Source: CAXQRU01 sp964226685 (GTDB lineage: Bacteria > Pseudomonadota > Gammaproteobacteria > Pseudomonadales > Cellvibrionaceae). Taken from it: a stretch of 16,960 nt of DNA. Numbering within the stretch: the first letter of the stretch is position 1; each line of letters starts with the position of its first letter. The stretch spans positions 1 to 16,960 of the forward strand of contig CAXQRU010000171.1 in assembly GCA_964226685.1 (NCBI GenBank), in the 5' to 3' direction. The position numbers were made by a program, and so were the translations under genes. Positions 1 to 8,622 of this stretch are shown piece by piece. The notes beneath the pieces are model-generated. The model was not told where the DNA came from and did no database searches. It worked only from the letters and a program-made list of their open reading frames with translations.

Positions 1-39
1 GCTTATACACTCTTTCCCTACACGACGCTCTTCCGATCT
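1..39 (+). other. Illumina TruSeq read-1 adapter remnant (not biological)
   Basis: Bases 7-39 match the TruSeq universal adapter ending in CTTCCGATCT. The six bases before it (gcttat) sit where the end of an i5 index would be. Genomic sequence starts at about base 40. This is library sequence and should be masked before homology or assembly work. Confidence 0.97.
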
Positions 40-161
40 CAAAAGAAAAAAAACAGCACGGCAAAAAAAACCAACCTCGCCGCCAACCCAAGCAGCCAGT
101 CATCACCCCATTTAGACAAAGTATTGACTGGCCGACAATATACATTTTGTAATAATTTCAT
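40..161 (-). CDS. DoxX-like membrane protein, N-terminal 40 codons only
   Basis: A minus-strand reading frame opens at ATG 161 and stays open to the adapter junction at base 40, so only the N-terminus is present. The translation begins MKLLQNVYCRPVNTL, then KWGDDWLLGLAARLVFFAV and a run of phenylalanines. This fits the start of DoxX-family small membrane proteins, where a short amphipathic lead with a DWLLxLxARLVF-type segment enters the first membrane helix. A strong Shine-Dalgarno sequence (AGGGGGTG) lies just upstream of the ATG. The gene follows waaA after about 50 bases on the same strand, so it may be the last gene of the epimerase-msbA-waaA unit. DoxX proteins have been linked to redox and thiol homeostasis, but the role here is unknown. 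The family call rests on 40 residues. Confidence 0.6.
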
Positions 162-211
162 CTCACCCCCTATAAGCATTTCAACTAAGACTGAGATAAT
201 TAAAAAAAGTT

Positions 212-1471
212 CTATTTTGTTGAAAGATGACTCAGGATCTTTTGATAATGGCGTTCGGTAGCGCCCCGATGTTGGGAAATATATTCTTTGGCTCGAAGCC
301 CAAGTCTGATTCGATTATCTGGATTTTTCAACAAACAATCGATGCGGCCAGCCAACTCCTGTTGATCGTTGGCAACACTCAAACCCACGCACCCCATAAG
401 ACCTTCAACTAATGCGCTAAAATTATGGGTATGAGGCCCAGTGACGGTAGCCAAGCCCCAACTGGCGGGTTCAATTAAGTTCTGTCCGCCATGAGGCACG
501 AGGCTACCTCCCACAAAGGCGACATCCGCACAACCATACAAGGTCGCCAGTTTTCCAAGCTCATCAACCAGTAGCACCTCTATTTTATCATCCAAGTCGA
601 AGCCTGACTCACTAGAACACTGATATCGATAACCGTTTAACAACTGGCAAACTTCTGTCTTACGCTCAATATGACGCGGAACTAACACCAGCAACAGCTC
701 GGGATGCTCTTGCTTTAGCTGCTGGAACACATCAAGTACTTGCGGCTCCTCGCCGGAATGAGTACTGGCGACAATCCAAACCGGGCGCTCGCCCCAAGAT
801 TTTCGGATTTTTTTTGCCAAAGCAATGGCTTCATCACTGGGCGTCACATCGAACTTGATATTACCCAAGGTATGAACACTGGAAGCGCCCAATAAACGAA
901 AACAAGTTGCCTCACTTTCCGTTTGCGCAAAAACTTCTATTCCCTTAAACAATCGCTTAGATGCATAAGACTTAAAACCGAGATAACGATCAAAGGAGGA
1001 CTCAGAGAGTCTGGCATTGACCAAAAAAATAAGACATTGTTTTCTAGCCGCTGCCAATAAGCAAGGCCAAAGTTCTCTTTCAATTAATAGCAACATGCAT
1101 GGCTGTATGGTTTTAACAAAACGTTTATGAAACCAAGGCAGGTCATAAGATAAATAACAGTGCTGAACTGAAGGCAAGCGCTTTGCGACTATATCAGCCC
1201 CGGTGGGAGTGGTGGTGGTGATGACGATAGCTTGTTCGGGATGATGTTCCAAAAGCTTTTTCACTAAGGGCTCAGCCACTAAAACCTCGCCCACTGAAGC
1301 CGCATGAATCCAAATAGGCGAGCTTGACGTTGACGTTACAAATCCAAAACGCTCTCGACTGCGCTGCTTATAGGCTGGATGCTGACGGTATCGAAACAGT
1401 AAGCCAAAGTGAATGACGGGCAAGAGCACGCACCACAACACTACATATAGGCTATGCAGCAGTGTTGCCAT
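212..1471 (-). CDS. waaA: 3-deoxy-D-manno-octulosonic acid (Kdo) transferase
   Basis: WaaA (KdtA) transfers Kdo from CMP-Kdo to lipid IVA on the cytoplasmic face of the inner membrane, the first step of LPS core assembly. The 419-residue protein has the usual family length. It has an N-terminal membrane anchor (about residues 7-27), the acceptor-side motif HAASVGE at 56-62 whose glutamate (E62) aligns with the catalytic base of the family, VPRHIER at 264-270, and the GT-B donor-site motif GGSLVPHGGQN at 321-331 followed by EPASWG. Its ATG overlaps the msbA stop by one base (TAATG), implying translational coupling, with a weak GAAGAG ribosome site. The sequence does not show whether it adds one Kdo or two; a separate Kdo kinase gene in the same window would suit a single phosphorylated Kdo, but that is inference. 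Confidence 0.96.
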   Translation of the reverse strand: MATLLHSLYVVLWCVLLPVIHFGLLFRYRQHPAYKQRSRERFGFVTSTSSSPIWIHAASVGEVLVAEPLVKKLLEHHPEQAIVITTTTPTGADIVAKRLPSVQHCYLSYDLPWFHKRFVKTIQPCMLLLIERELWPCLLAAARKQCLIFLVNARLSESSFDRYLGFKSYASKRLFKGIEVFAQTESEATCFRLLGASSVHTLGNIKFDVTPSDEAIALAKKIRKSWGERPVWIVASTHSGEEPQVLDVFQQLKQEHPELLLVLVPRHIERKTEVCQLLNGYRYQCSSESGFDLDDKIEVLLVDELGKLATLYGCADVAFVGGSLVPHGGQNLIEPASWGLATVTGPHTHNFSALVEGLMGCVGLSVANDQQELAGRIDCLLKNPDNRIRLGLRAKEYISQHRGATERHYQKILSHLSTK

Positions 1472-3240
1472 TATTGCTCTTCAAAACCGGCTGCATGCAA
1501 TGCAGCGTAGTGACCGCCTTGAGCCAATAGTTGTTCGTGCTGGCCCTCTTCCACAATACGGCCCTTATCCATCACAATGATTCGATCGGCCTTTTCGATG
1601 GTTGATAGGCGATGAGCAATGATCAAGGTCGTGCGACCTTTCATGACCTCATCCAGTGCCGCCTGAATATGACGCTCAGACTCAGTATCCAAGGCCGATG
1701 TAGCTTCATCTAAAATCAAAATCGGCGCATCTTTTAAAAGCGCGCGGGCAAGCGCAATACGCTGGCGCTGCCCACCGGACAACCTCGCCCCATTTTCCCC
1801 CAAAAGTGTTTGCATCTGCTCTGGCAGATCCTTAATAAATTCCCAAGCATGCGCGGCTTGCGCTGCCGCTTGTATTTGTTCGGGAAGATACTGAACGCGA
1901 TCACCATACGCGATATTGTTGGCAACCGTATCATTAAATAGCGTCACATGTTGATTGACCAAGGCAATGTGTTGCCTAAGATTACTCAAGGTGTAGCTCA
2001 CTATAGGCACACCATCAATCGCGATTTCGCCTTCAAAGTCGTGATAAAAACGTGGCAATAAATTTACCAAAGTCGTTTTACCACCGCCCGAGCGCCCCAC
2101 TAATGCCACGGTTTCACCAGGCTTAATCGATAGGTTAAGGTCGTGCAAGACTCGCTCACCATCATAGGCAAAACTGACATTTCGAAATTCAATCGCACCT
2201 TTGACTCTATCAGCGGTGTATTCACCCTTATCCAATTCCACCGGAGAATCTAGCTGATTAAAAATACTTTCTGCCGCCGCAATACCCTTTTGAACATTAC
2301 TGATTTCATTGGCAAGTTTACGAATGGGTTTAGGCATCATGCCTGCGGCCGCTAAAAAGGCAATCACCTCACCCACTGAGCTGGTCTCCATAAAGCTCAA
2401 TACAAAATACAGTAAAGCGCCTAGCGCCATGACCACCAATAATTGTATCGCGGGAGTGCCGGCCGCTTGAGTCGCGACTAACTTTAAGTTTTGGCGATAA
2501 TTATTATGGCTGGCTTTTTCAAAACGCTCTTGTTCATAACGCTCGCCCCCAAAGACTCTCATCACGCGCATATTGTTAATCATTTCAGAGCAAACGTGAG
2601 TAATGTCGCCCATACTGGTTTGTATGCGAGAGCTTAATTTTCTCAAACGACGACTCACACTGGAAACAATCAGGCCCAAAAATGGCGTGATGAGTAAAAA
2701 TAACAGCGTCACTTTCCAATCCTGCCACAATAGATAAATCAGCAAGAAAATCACCGTCGCGCCCTCGCGCACGAGAATTTTCAGGGCATTGGTCGCCGCC
2801 TGGGTCACTTGAGCCACATCAAAGGTGATGCGCGACATCAGCTCACCAGAATTATTGTGATCAAAGTAGTGGTTAGGCGCTCCGGTCAGATGATTAAACA
2901 ATTGAACTCTGAGCTTATGAACAATCGCAAACGCCACACGAGAAAAACAGTATTCCCCAAAAAAAGCCCCGATTGATCGTAAAAAGTAGAGCCCAATCAA
3001 GAGTAAAGGAATCATGATCTTGACATCATCGGCAATACTTTGTGCATCCACCACTTTAGCATCGTCGGGCTTGTCAATGCTGCCACCAATGGCATTGACT
3101 GTGTATTTACTGAGCTCAGCTAGACCTGGCTCTGTGGCCGCATAGAGCAAAAAGCCTCCAATACCGACGATAAAGAAAAACAAGTGTGGCTTGAGATAAC
3201 CCAATAAACGCCAATAGGTAGCAAACGATGATTTTTTCAT
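1471..3240 (-). CDS. msbA: Lipid A-core flippase, ABC transporter MsbA
   Basis: MsbA flips lipid A-core across the inner membrane using ATP. The protein fuses a six-helix ABC exporter domain (about residues 20-320) to a nucleotide-binding domain. Visible motifs, numbered from the chosen start, are Walker A GRSGGGKTT at 382-390, signature LSGGQ at 487-491, Walker B LILDE at 508-512 and the H-loop histidine near 543. I start it at ATG 3240, giving 589 residues close to the usual length of about 580. The frame is open to a start at 3267, but ATG 3240 overlaps the upstream epimerase stop as TAATG, exactly the arrangement seen at the msbA-waaA junction. The extra nine residues would lie entirely inside the epimerase gene. 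Confidence 0.96.
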   Translation of the reverse strand: MKKSSFATYWRLLGYLKPHLFFFIVGIGGFLLYAATEPGLAELSKYTVNAIGGSIDKPDDAKVVDAQSIADDVKIMIPLLLIGLYFLRSIGAFFGEYCFSRVAFAIVHKLRVQLFNHLTGAPNHYFDHNNSGELMSRITFDVAQVTQAATNALKILVREGATVIFLLIYLLWQDWKVTLLFLLITPFLGLIVSSVSRRLRKLSSRIQTSMGDITHVCSEMINNMRVMRVFGGERYEQERFEKASHNNYRQNLKLVATQAAGTPAIQLLVVMALGALLYFVLSFMETSSVGEVIAFLAAAGMMPKPIRKLANEISNVQKGIAAAESIFNQLDSPVELDKGEYTADRVKGAIEFRNVSFAYDGERVLHDLNLSIKPGETVALVGRSGGGKTTLVNLLPRFYHDFEGEIAIDGVPIVSYTLSNLRQHIALVNQHVTLFNDTVANNIAYGDRVQYLPEQIQAAAQAAHAWEFIKDLPEQMQTLLGENGARLSGGQRQRIALARALLKDAPILILDEATSALDTESERHIQAALDEVMKGRTTLIIAHRLSTIEKADRIIVMDKGRIVEEGQHEQLLAQGGHYAALHAAGFEEQ

Positions 3241-4298
3241 TAGATTTGATAAAACTCGCGGTACCAACGAACAAACTTATCTACCCCAGATTTTATAGGA
3301 GTGGCGGGCTGGTAATTCACATCTTTGATGAGATCTTGGACATCGGCGTAGGTGTCTGGCACATCACCAGGCTGCAGTGGCAACAATTCTTTCTCTGTGG
3401 TTTTACCAATAGCGTCCTCAATGGCTGAAATATAATCTAACAACTCAACGGGTTGGCTATTACCAATATTATAAATTCGCCATGGTGCTCGGCTACTGCC
3501 TGGATCGGGGTCCAAACCTGACCATTGCTCATTGGGCTGCGCGGTATGGTCTAAGGTGCGGATAACACCTTCGACAATATCGTCAATGTAGGTAAAATCC
3601 CTTCTGTGCTTACCGTAGTTAAACACCTTCAAAGGCTCCCCTGCCAGAATGGCTTGGGCAAATAAAAACGGCGACATATCCGGGCGCCCCCAGGGGCCAT
3701 AAACGGTAAAGAAACGCAAGCCCGTGGTGGGAATGTTATAAAGATGGCTATACGTGTGGGCCATCAACTCATTGGCTTTTTTGCTGGCTGCGTAGAGTGA
3801 TAAAGGATGATCCACATTATCGTGCACAGAAAACGGCATAGTCTCGTTGGCACCATAAACCGAGCTTGAAGAGGCATACACTAAATGCTCAATCTTATGT
3901 TGGCGACACCCCTCTAAGATATGCAAAAAACCCGTGATATTGCTTTCCGTGTAGGCATGAGGGTTCTCCAGCGAATAACGAACGCCGGCTTGGGCCGCCA
4001 TATGTACCACACGGTCAAAGGCCTCCTCCCTAAACAGCGACTCCATAGCCGCTCTATCGGCACAATCCACTTTCACAAAGCGAAATCGGCCTGGCTTGTC
4101 GGCAGCCACATGCTCGTAACTGGGTTCAGGGGAGCCGGACAAATAATCATCAATTCGCTTTAGGCGCGCTTGCTTCAAACTGACATCATAATAATCATTA
4201 AGATTATCTAGACCAACGACATCATCACCTCTAGCCAAGAGATACAATGCAATATGAGCCCCAATAAAACCGGCTGCGCCCGTAACCAAAACCTTCAT
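3240..4298 (-). CDS. UDP-glucuronate 4-epimerase-like SDR enzyme
   Basis: This is an extended short-chain dehydrogenase/reductase that should interconvert UDP-glucuronate and UDP-galacturonate in the cytoplasm. From ATG 4298 (352 residues) it begins MKVLVTGAAGFIG, a canonical NAD-binding TGxxGxxG motif. It has SSSSVYG near 143-149, the catalytic YxxxK at Tyr169-Lys173, and the block VYGPWGRPDM at 199-208, characteristic of the UDP-glucuronate 4-epimerase (CapI/LspL) branch. A longer frame starts with TTG at 4337 but would add 13 residues before the Rossmann motif, so I prefer 4298. It heads the minus-strand unit and is coupled to msbA by TAATG. That suggests galacturonate, or a related uronic acid, goes into core, O-antigen or capsule. 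Substrate specificity within this branch is not certain from sequence. Confidence 0.85.
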   Translation of the reverse strand: MKVLVTGAAGFIGAHIALYLLARGDDVVGLDNLNDYYDVSLKQARLKRIDDYLSGSPEPSYEHVAADKPGRFRFVKVDCADRAAMESLFREEAFDRVVHMAAQAGVRYSLENPHAYTESNITGFLHILEGCRQHKIEHLVYASSSSVYGANETMPFSVHDNVDHPLSLYAASKKANELMAHTYSHLYNIPTTGLRFFTVYGPWGRPDMSPFLFAQAILAGEPLKVFNYGKHRRDFTYIDDIVEGVIRTLDHTAQPNEQWSGLDPDPGSSRAPWRIYNIGNSQPVELLDYISAIEDAIGKTTEKELLPLQPGDVPDTYADVQDLIKDVNYQPATPIKSGVDKFVRWYREFYQI

Positions 4299-4320
4299 AA
4301 AATCTAACCGTCGTTGGCAA

Positions 4321-4333
4321 AATAGGCATTCTA
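4321..4333 (-). promoter_or_regulatory. Possible extended -10 promoter for the epimerase-msbA-waaA unit
   Basis: On the minus strand, bases 4333-4328 read TAGAAT (five of six matches to TATAAT), and the preceding TGT gives an extended -10 (TGnTAGAAT). No good -35 lies 16-18 bases upstream. Transcription would start about 20-25 bases before ATG 4298. It lies in the 119-bp divergent gap. Confidence 0.35.
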
Positions 4334-4357
4334 ACAAATTTTAAGGGTGAGAAACCA

Positions 4358-4386
4358 TTGGCGATGCAATCCCTCATCGTTATACT
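4358..4386 (+). promoter_or_regulatory. Sigma70-type promoter for the waaL-hldE operon
   Basis: TTGGCG at 4358-4363 (four of six matches to TTGACA) is followed after exactly 17 bases by TATACT at 4381-4386 (five of six matches to TATAAT). The predicted start near 4393 leaves a leader of about 25 bases before ATG 4418. It is the only gene-free stretch upstream of the six tightly packed plus-strand genes. Confidence 0.6.
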
Positions 4387-4417
4387 GCTCGCCTAATTGA
4401 CAAAGTGACGCCACTTT

Positions 4418-5647
4418 ATGACGCTTTCACCAACCATCAAAACAACCCTAGGAGGCCTGCTACTGTGCTTGTTTTTTGCAGGCATGACCACGGTAGCACG
4501 CTTATCCAGCAGCCTGGTTATTTTGCTGGCGCTGACAGGTATCGTACTTATCATTCGTCGCTATCAATCCCCCTCTCGAGAGCAAAAACAGTTTGCCTGG
4601 GTATGCGCTGGCTTTTTGGGCGCCGCACTACTCGCCTGGGCTGCCGCCGATTTTCAATACCAAGGCACCAAGGAGCTGGGGCGATATGTTAGGCTGCTCT
4701 TTTTTATCCCTTTGGTTACTGCCTTATTTTGGTTAAAACCCAAAGAAGAATTCTTTTGGCTTGCCGTGGGAGCTGCCGCATGCGTGACAGGGGTTGTCGC
4801 TCTATACCAACACCTTGTTATGGACATGCCACGTTCTGAAGGCGCCACCAATGCTATTTTATTCGGTTGCTTTGCTCTTACCTTTAGTTTACTCAGCTTG
4901 ATCGGCGCAAAACATTTACATAAAAACAAATTCTTATCCATCTTTTTGTATTTAGCGTCACCATTAGGTTTACTCGCCGCCTATCTATCAGGAACCCGAA
5001 ATGCCTGGCTGTCTGCCTCATTGCTGCTACCAATCGTTATCATGTGGCTTCTTCCCAAAGGATTAAAATGGCTGGCTCCAGCAATACTCGTATTAGGATT
5101 AATGATAGGAACAACAATACATAAGCTTTACCCCCAAAATACTATAAGCGTCACTATTGAGAGAACAGTTGATGCCACTCAAAACTTTTTCAATGGAGAA
5201 AAAGTAAGCTCAACAGGCAAACGGCTAGATATGTGGGAGGGCTCCTGGGATATGTTTCTTCAAAATCCCATCTTGGGTGTAGGACTAGGAAATTACCTGC
5301 CACATATTCAAAAACGTATTGAGGAAGGCCTCTCTGACCCAGGCATTGGTGAATTCAGTCACGCCCACAGTAGCTACTTTTTTATTCTGGCCACACGGGG
5401 CCTAGTCGGCATTACAGCCTTTTTTCTGCTATTGGGCTGGCCGCTGTACTACTTTTGTCGCCAATACCGGGCCAATAAAAGCCCGATGGCTCAAGCAGGA
5501 ATCATCACTATTATTGGCTTTGCTTGTTATGCCACCACCGAAGCATTTTTTAATCGCTCCATTCCACTGAATGCTTTTACCATGTTTATGGCTTGCTTTT
5601 ATTATTTCCTCTCTCAGCAAAAGCCTACTGATGGAGCGCAACCTTAA
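4418..5647 (+). CDS. waaL: O-antigen ligase-type membrane protein (WaaL/Wzy_C family)
   Basis: The 409-residue protein is highly hydrophobic, with about ten or more predicted membrane segments and one long periplasmic stretch (about 232-320). That is the topology of O-antigen ligases, which move undecaprenyl-linked glycan onto lipid A-core in the periplasm. Family landmarks are SGTRNAW at 191-197 with a conserved arginine, the block containing GKRLDMWEGSW and GVGLGNY (267-293), and the histidine-containing HAHSSYFF at 315-322 followed by ATRGLVG. It is first in the heptose operon, which favours ligase over O-antigen polymerase, but the Wzy_C domain alone does not separate the two. There is no clear Shine-Dalgarno sequence before ATG 4418. 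The stop overlaps the next start as TAATG. Confidence 0.8.
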   Translation: MTLSPTIKTTLGGLLLCLFFAGMTTVARLSSSLVILLALTGIVLIIRRYQSPSREQKQFAWVCAGFLGAALLAWAAADFQYQGTKELGRYVRLLFFIPLVTALFWLKPKEEFFWLAVGAAACVTGVVALYQHLVMDMPRSEGATNAILFGCFALTFSLLSLIGAKHLHKNKFLSIFLYLASPLGLLAAYLSGTRNAWLSASLLLPIVIMWLLPKGLKWLAPAILVLGLMIGTTIHKLYPQNTISVTIERTVDATQNFFNGEKVSSTGKRLDMWEGSWDMFLQNPILGVGLGNYLPHIQKRIEEGLSDPGIGEFSHAHSSYFFILATRGLVGITAFFLLLGWPLYYFCRQYRANKSPMAQAGIITIIGFACYATTEAFFNRSIPLNAFTMFMACFYYFLSQQKPTDGAQP

Positions 5648-6690
5648 TGCACATTGCTCACGTCAATTTAGCTAAGGGGTTTCGCGGTGGCGAGCGGCAA
5701 ACATTGCTACTGTGTCAGCACCTTGCGACCCAAAATATCCAGCAAACACTGATTGTTCGCCACGACTCACCGCTAGCGGAACAAGCAAAAGAAATAGCTA
5801 ACCTTAAGGTACTAAAGACTAAACGGCCACATTTCAAAGCCAGTTTTGGGCTTAAAGCCGATCTCATTCACGCTCACGAAGCCAAGGCCTGCCATTTTGC
5901 CTATCTCAACTATGTGATAAGAAAAACACCCTACATTGTGACCCGGCGGGTACCCAATTGGCCAAAAGGCAACCGTTTTACGCGCAATATTTATCGCAAT
6001 GCCAGTGCCTGCGTCGCCATTTCAAGTGCAATAAAGAGGGCACTAGAGCAGTATTCCCCTGGATTAAATGTTCACTGGATTCCCTCGATGTGCGCCAATT
6101 TCACCCCCGATGAGCATCTGGTTCAAGCCCTTAAAAAGCAGTATCAAGGCCGCTATGTGGTGGGCCATATTGGCGCGCTCGAGAATCGGCACAAGGGTCA
6201 GAGTTACTTGATTGAGGCCGCCCAAGAACTCACCCAACGCCACCCCGACATGCTCTTTTTGCTCCTGGGCGAAGGCAGTGACCGCGGCGCATTTGAGGAA
6301 GCCATTGGCAGTAACCCCAATATCAAACTGCTCGGCTTTAAAGAGAACGTGGCCAACTATTTATACCTATTCGACTGCTTTGCCTTCCCCTCTCTACAAG
6401 AGGGCCTTGGCTCCACCTTGCTCGATGCCATGCAGGCCAAGTTGCCCATGATTGGCAGCAATGTCGACGGAATCCCCGATATCATTCAAGATCAGCACAA
6501 CGGTCTTCTGATTCCGCCGGGCGATAGCCAAGCAATAGTCAAGGCTATTGAAACCTTGTATGATGACCGTCAACTGGCGAAACAATATGGTGAGCAAGGG
6601 TACCAGCAAGTTGAGCAGTTCAAACCCGAAGCGATCAGCGAGCGCTATTATCAGCTCTACCAACAGCGACTAAACGAGACAAACCCATGA
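5647..6690 (+). CDS. GT4-family glycosyltransferase, probably LPS core
   Basis: This is a 347-residue GT-B glycosyltransferase of the GT4 (Glycos_transf_1) type. The N-terminal acceptor half starts MHIAHVNLAKGFRGGERQT, where the glycine-rich GGERQ loop is typical. The donor half has GHIGALENRHKGQ (173-185), LLGEG (206-210) and the nucleotide-sugar motif FPSLQEGLGSTLLDAM (247-262). The usual E-x7-E pair reads E252-x7-D260, a conservative but notable change. It overlaps waaL by one base (TAATG, with a GGAG ten bases upstream) and hldD by four (ATGA), so it belongs to the core operon and probably adds a hexose or heptose to the LPS core. Sugar and linkage cannot be read from the sequence. Confidence 0.85.
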   Translation: MHIAHVNLAKGFRGGERQTLLLCQHLATQNIQQTLIVRHDSPLAEQAKEIANLKVLKTKRPHFKASFGLKADLIHAHEAKACHFAYLNYVIRKTPYIVTRRVPNWPKGNRFTRNIYRNASACVAISSAIKRALEQYSPGLNVHWIPSMCANFTPDEHLVQALKKQYQGRYVVGHIGALENRHKGQSYLIEAAQELTQRHPDMLFLLLGEGSDRGAFEEAIGSNPNIKLLGFKENVANYLYLFDCFAFPSLQEGLGSTLLDAMQAKLPMIGSNVDGIPDIIQDQHNGLLIPPGDSQAIVKAIETLYDDRQLAKQYGEQGYQQVEQFKPEAISERYYQLYQQRLNETNP

Positions 6691-7628
6691 TTGTAGTCAC
6701 CGGCGGCGCAGGCTTCATCGGCAGCAATATTATTAAGCGCTTAAACGAACTCGGCTGTGACAATATTATCGCGGTCGATGATTTAAGCGATGGCAAAAAA
6801 TTTTACAATATCGCCGATTGCACTCTAGCCGATTATATCGATAAAGACGATTTCCTGAGCTTTATTCACGGCCCTAACGCCCGCGAAATCGACGTTATTT
6901 TTCACGAGGGCGCCTGCTCCACCACCACCGAGTGGGATGGCCGCTACATGATGGAAAATAATTACCAATATTCCAAAAAACTCCTACACTGCTGCGCTGA
7001 GCATCGGATACAGTTTATCTATGCCTCCTCGGCGGCCGTGTATGGCGGCGGTTCAGTTTTTGAAGAAATACCGCAAGCTGAAAAGCCGCTCAATGTTTAT
7101 GGCTACTCCAAACTGCTTTTTGACCAATACGTGCGCCGGCATTTTGCCAGCCTTAGCAATCAAGTCGTAGGCCTGCGTTACTTCAATGTCTACGGCCCCC
7201 GCGAGCAACACAAAGGCAGCATGGCGAGCGTCGCCTTTCATCTGAACCAACAACTGAACGCGGGCAACGACACCATTAAATTATTCGGCGCCTATGATGG
7301 CTATGAGCCTGGCACGCAATCGCGCGATTTTATTTATGTCGATGATGTGGTCGATGTCAATCTCTGGTTTATGGCCAACCCAGACATCTCGGGCATTGTG
7401 AATTGCGGCACGGGCCGTGCCCAACCCTTTAACGATGTCGCCAATGCGGTCATCGATTATCATCAAAAAGGCACCATTGAATACATCGATTTCCCAGACC
7501 ATTTAAAGGGCGCCTACCAAAGCTATACCGAAGCCAATATCGACTCGCTTCGAGACATGGGCTACCAACAAGAGTTTAAAACCGTCGAGCAAGGCGTGCG
7601 CGCCTATATGGAGTGGCTCAATGGGTAA
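6687..7628 (+). CDS. hldD: ADP-L-glycero-D-manno-heptose 6-epimerase
   Basis: HldD converts ADP-D-glycero-D-manno-heptose to the L-glycero form used by the heptosyltransferases; it is an NADP-dependent extended SDR. The 313 residues match the family length. It has TGGAGFIGSN at 5-14, the HldD-characteristic segment FHEGACSTTEWDG (72-84), ASSAAVYGGG (113-122), the catalytic YxxxK at Tyr138-Lys142 and YFNVYGPREQHKG, which is nearly invariant in this family. It overlaps the GT4 gene by ATGA and waaF by eight bases. With hldE two genes downstream, the terminal ADP-heptose steps are encoded within the same operon as a heptosyltransferase. Confidence 0.97.
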   Translation: MIVVTGGAGFIGSNIIKRLNELGCDNIIAVDDLSDGKKFYNIADCTLADYIDKDDFLSFIHGPNAREIDVIFHEGACSTTTEWDGRYMMENNYQYSKKLLHCCAEHRIQFIYASSAAVYGGGSVFEEIPQAEKPLNVYGYSKLLFDQYVRRHFASLSNQVVGLRYFNVYGPREQHKGSMASVAFHLNQQLNAGNDTIKLFGAYDGYEPGTQSRDFIYVDDVVDVNLWFMANPDISGIVNCGTGRAQPFNDVANAVIDYHQKGTIEYIDFPDHLKGAYQSYTEANIDSLRDMGYQQEFKTVEQGVRAYMEWLNG

Positions 7629-8622
7629 GGAACATATCCTGGTCGTTGGCCCCTCATGGGTGGGCGATATGGTGATGGCGCAATCGCTGTTCAAAATACT
7701 TAAGGCGCGCCCATCCAAGCCAGACATCGATGTGATTGCCCCGCCCTGGTCAGCGCCGATTATTGAGCGTATGCCAGAGATTAGCAACCGCATTGAACTG
7801 AACGTGAACCACGGTGAATTCGGGCTTAAAAAACGTTTCTCACTGGGCAAGCACCTCAAACAATACCAATACAGCCAAGCGATTGTATTGCCGAGATCCT
7901 TAAAAGCCGCGCTCACCCCATTTTTTGCCAGCATTCCTACACGCACCGGTTTTTTGGGCGAAATGCGTTATGGCCTGCTCAATGATATTCGCTTGTTCGA
8001 TAAGAAAAAATTAGACCAAACCGTCAAACGTTTTGCGACGCTCGGCTTGCCAGCGAACCAAGCACTAGGAGAGATTCCCAAACCCTCGCTGAATATTGAC
8101 CCCAAGAACCAACAAAAATTAGTTGAACAACTCAAGCTATCGGACAAACCCGCCATTGCCTTGCTGCCAGGCGCCGAATACGGGCCGGCCAAGCAGTGGC
8201 CGCTCGATTACTATAGAGAACTGGCCAAACGAATTTTAGACAGTGGCAAACAAGTGTGGATTTTAGGCTCCAACAAAGACAAACCAGCGGGCGACACCAT
8301 TGTCGAATCACTGGGCGAGCACGCTATCAACCTTTGCGGCGAAACCAGCTTGGCCGATGCCATTGATTTACTCGCCAGCGCCGAGCACTGCGTGAGCAAT
8401 GACTCTGGCCTTATGCATGTGGCCGCCGCGGTCAACACACCCGTGATCGCGATTTATGGCTCGTCCAGCCCAGACTTTACACCGCCACTGACTGAGCGCG
8501 CCCAAATCCAATACAAAAATTTAGATTGCAGCCCCTGCTTCAAACGCGAATGCCCCCTGGGCCATTTGAACTGCTTAAAAACCATTACCGTCGATGACAT
8601 TGCAAGCCAATTACCCTTATGA
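7621..8622 (+). CDS. waaF: ADP-heptose:LPS heptosyltransferase II
   Basis: WaaF (GT9) adds the second heptose to the inner core on the cytoplasmic side of the inner membrane. The 333-residue protein starts with ILVVGPSWVGDMVMAQSL (6-23), the hallmark N-terminal segment of heptosyltransferase II. Its C-terminal donor domain contains LLPGAEYGPAKQWP, NDSGLMHVAAAV and IYGSSSPDFTPPL. A good ribosome site (GGAG, seven bases before ATG 7621) lies inside the 3' end of hldD, which it overlaps by eight bases. It overlaps hldE by ATGA. The cysteine-rich C-terminal stretch (CSPCFKRECPLGHLNC) is common in WaaF proteins. Confidence 0.96.
   Translation: MGKEHILVVGPSWVGDMVMAQSLFKILKARPSKPDIDVIAPPWSAPIIERMPEISNRIELNVNHGEFGLKKRFSLGKHLKQYQYSQAIVLPRSLKAALTPFFASIPTRTGFLGEMRYGLLNDIRLFDKKKLDQTVKRFATLGLPANQALGEIPKPSLNIDPKNQQKLVEQLKLSDKPAIALLPGAEYGPAKQWPLDYYRELAKRILDSGKQVWILGSNKDKPAGDTIVESLGEHAINLCGETSLADAIDLLASAEHCVSNDSGLMHVAAAVNTPVIAIYGSSSPDFTPPLTERAQIQYKNLDCSPCFKRECPLGHLNCLKTITVDDIASQLPL

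Noticed and set aside
227..412. Plus-strand 61-codon frame at the left end
   Set aside because: Lies wholly antisense within the C-terminal part of waaA, with no recognisable features.
3241..3267. Longer msbA start at 3267
   Set aside because: The nine extra residues are read from inside the epimerase gene; ATG 3240 reproduces the TAATG coupling seen at the next junction.
4299..4337. Longer epimerase start (TTG 4337)
   Set aside because: Would add 13 residues before the Rossmann motif and run over the candidate -10 box; ATG 4298 gives the normal family N-terminus.
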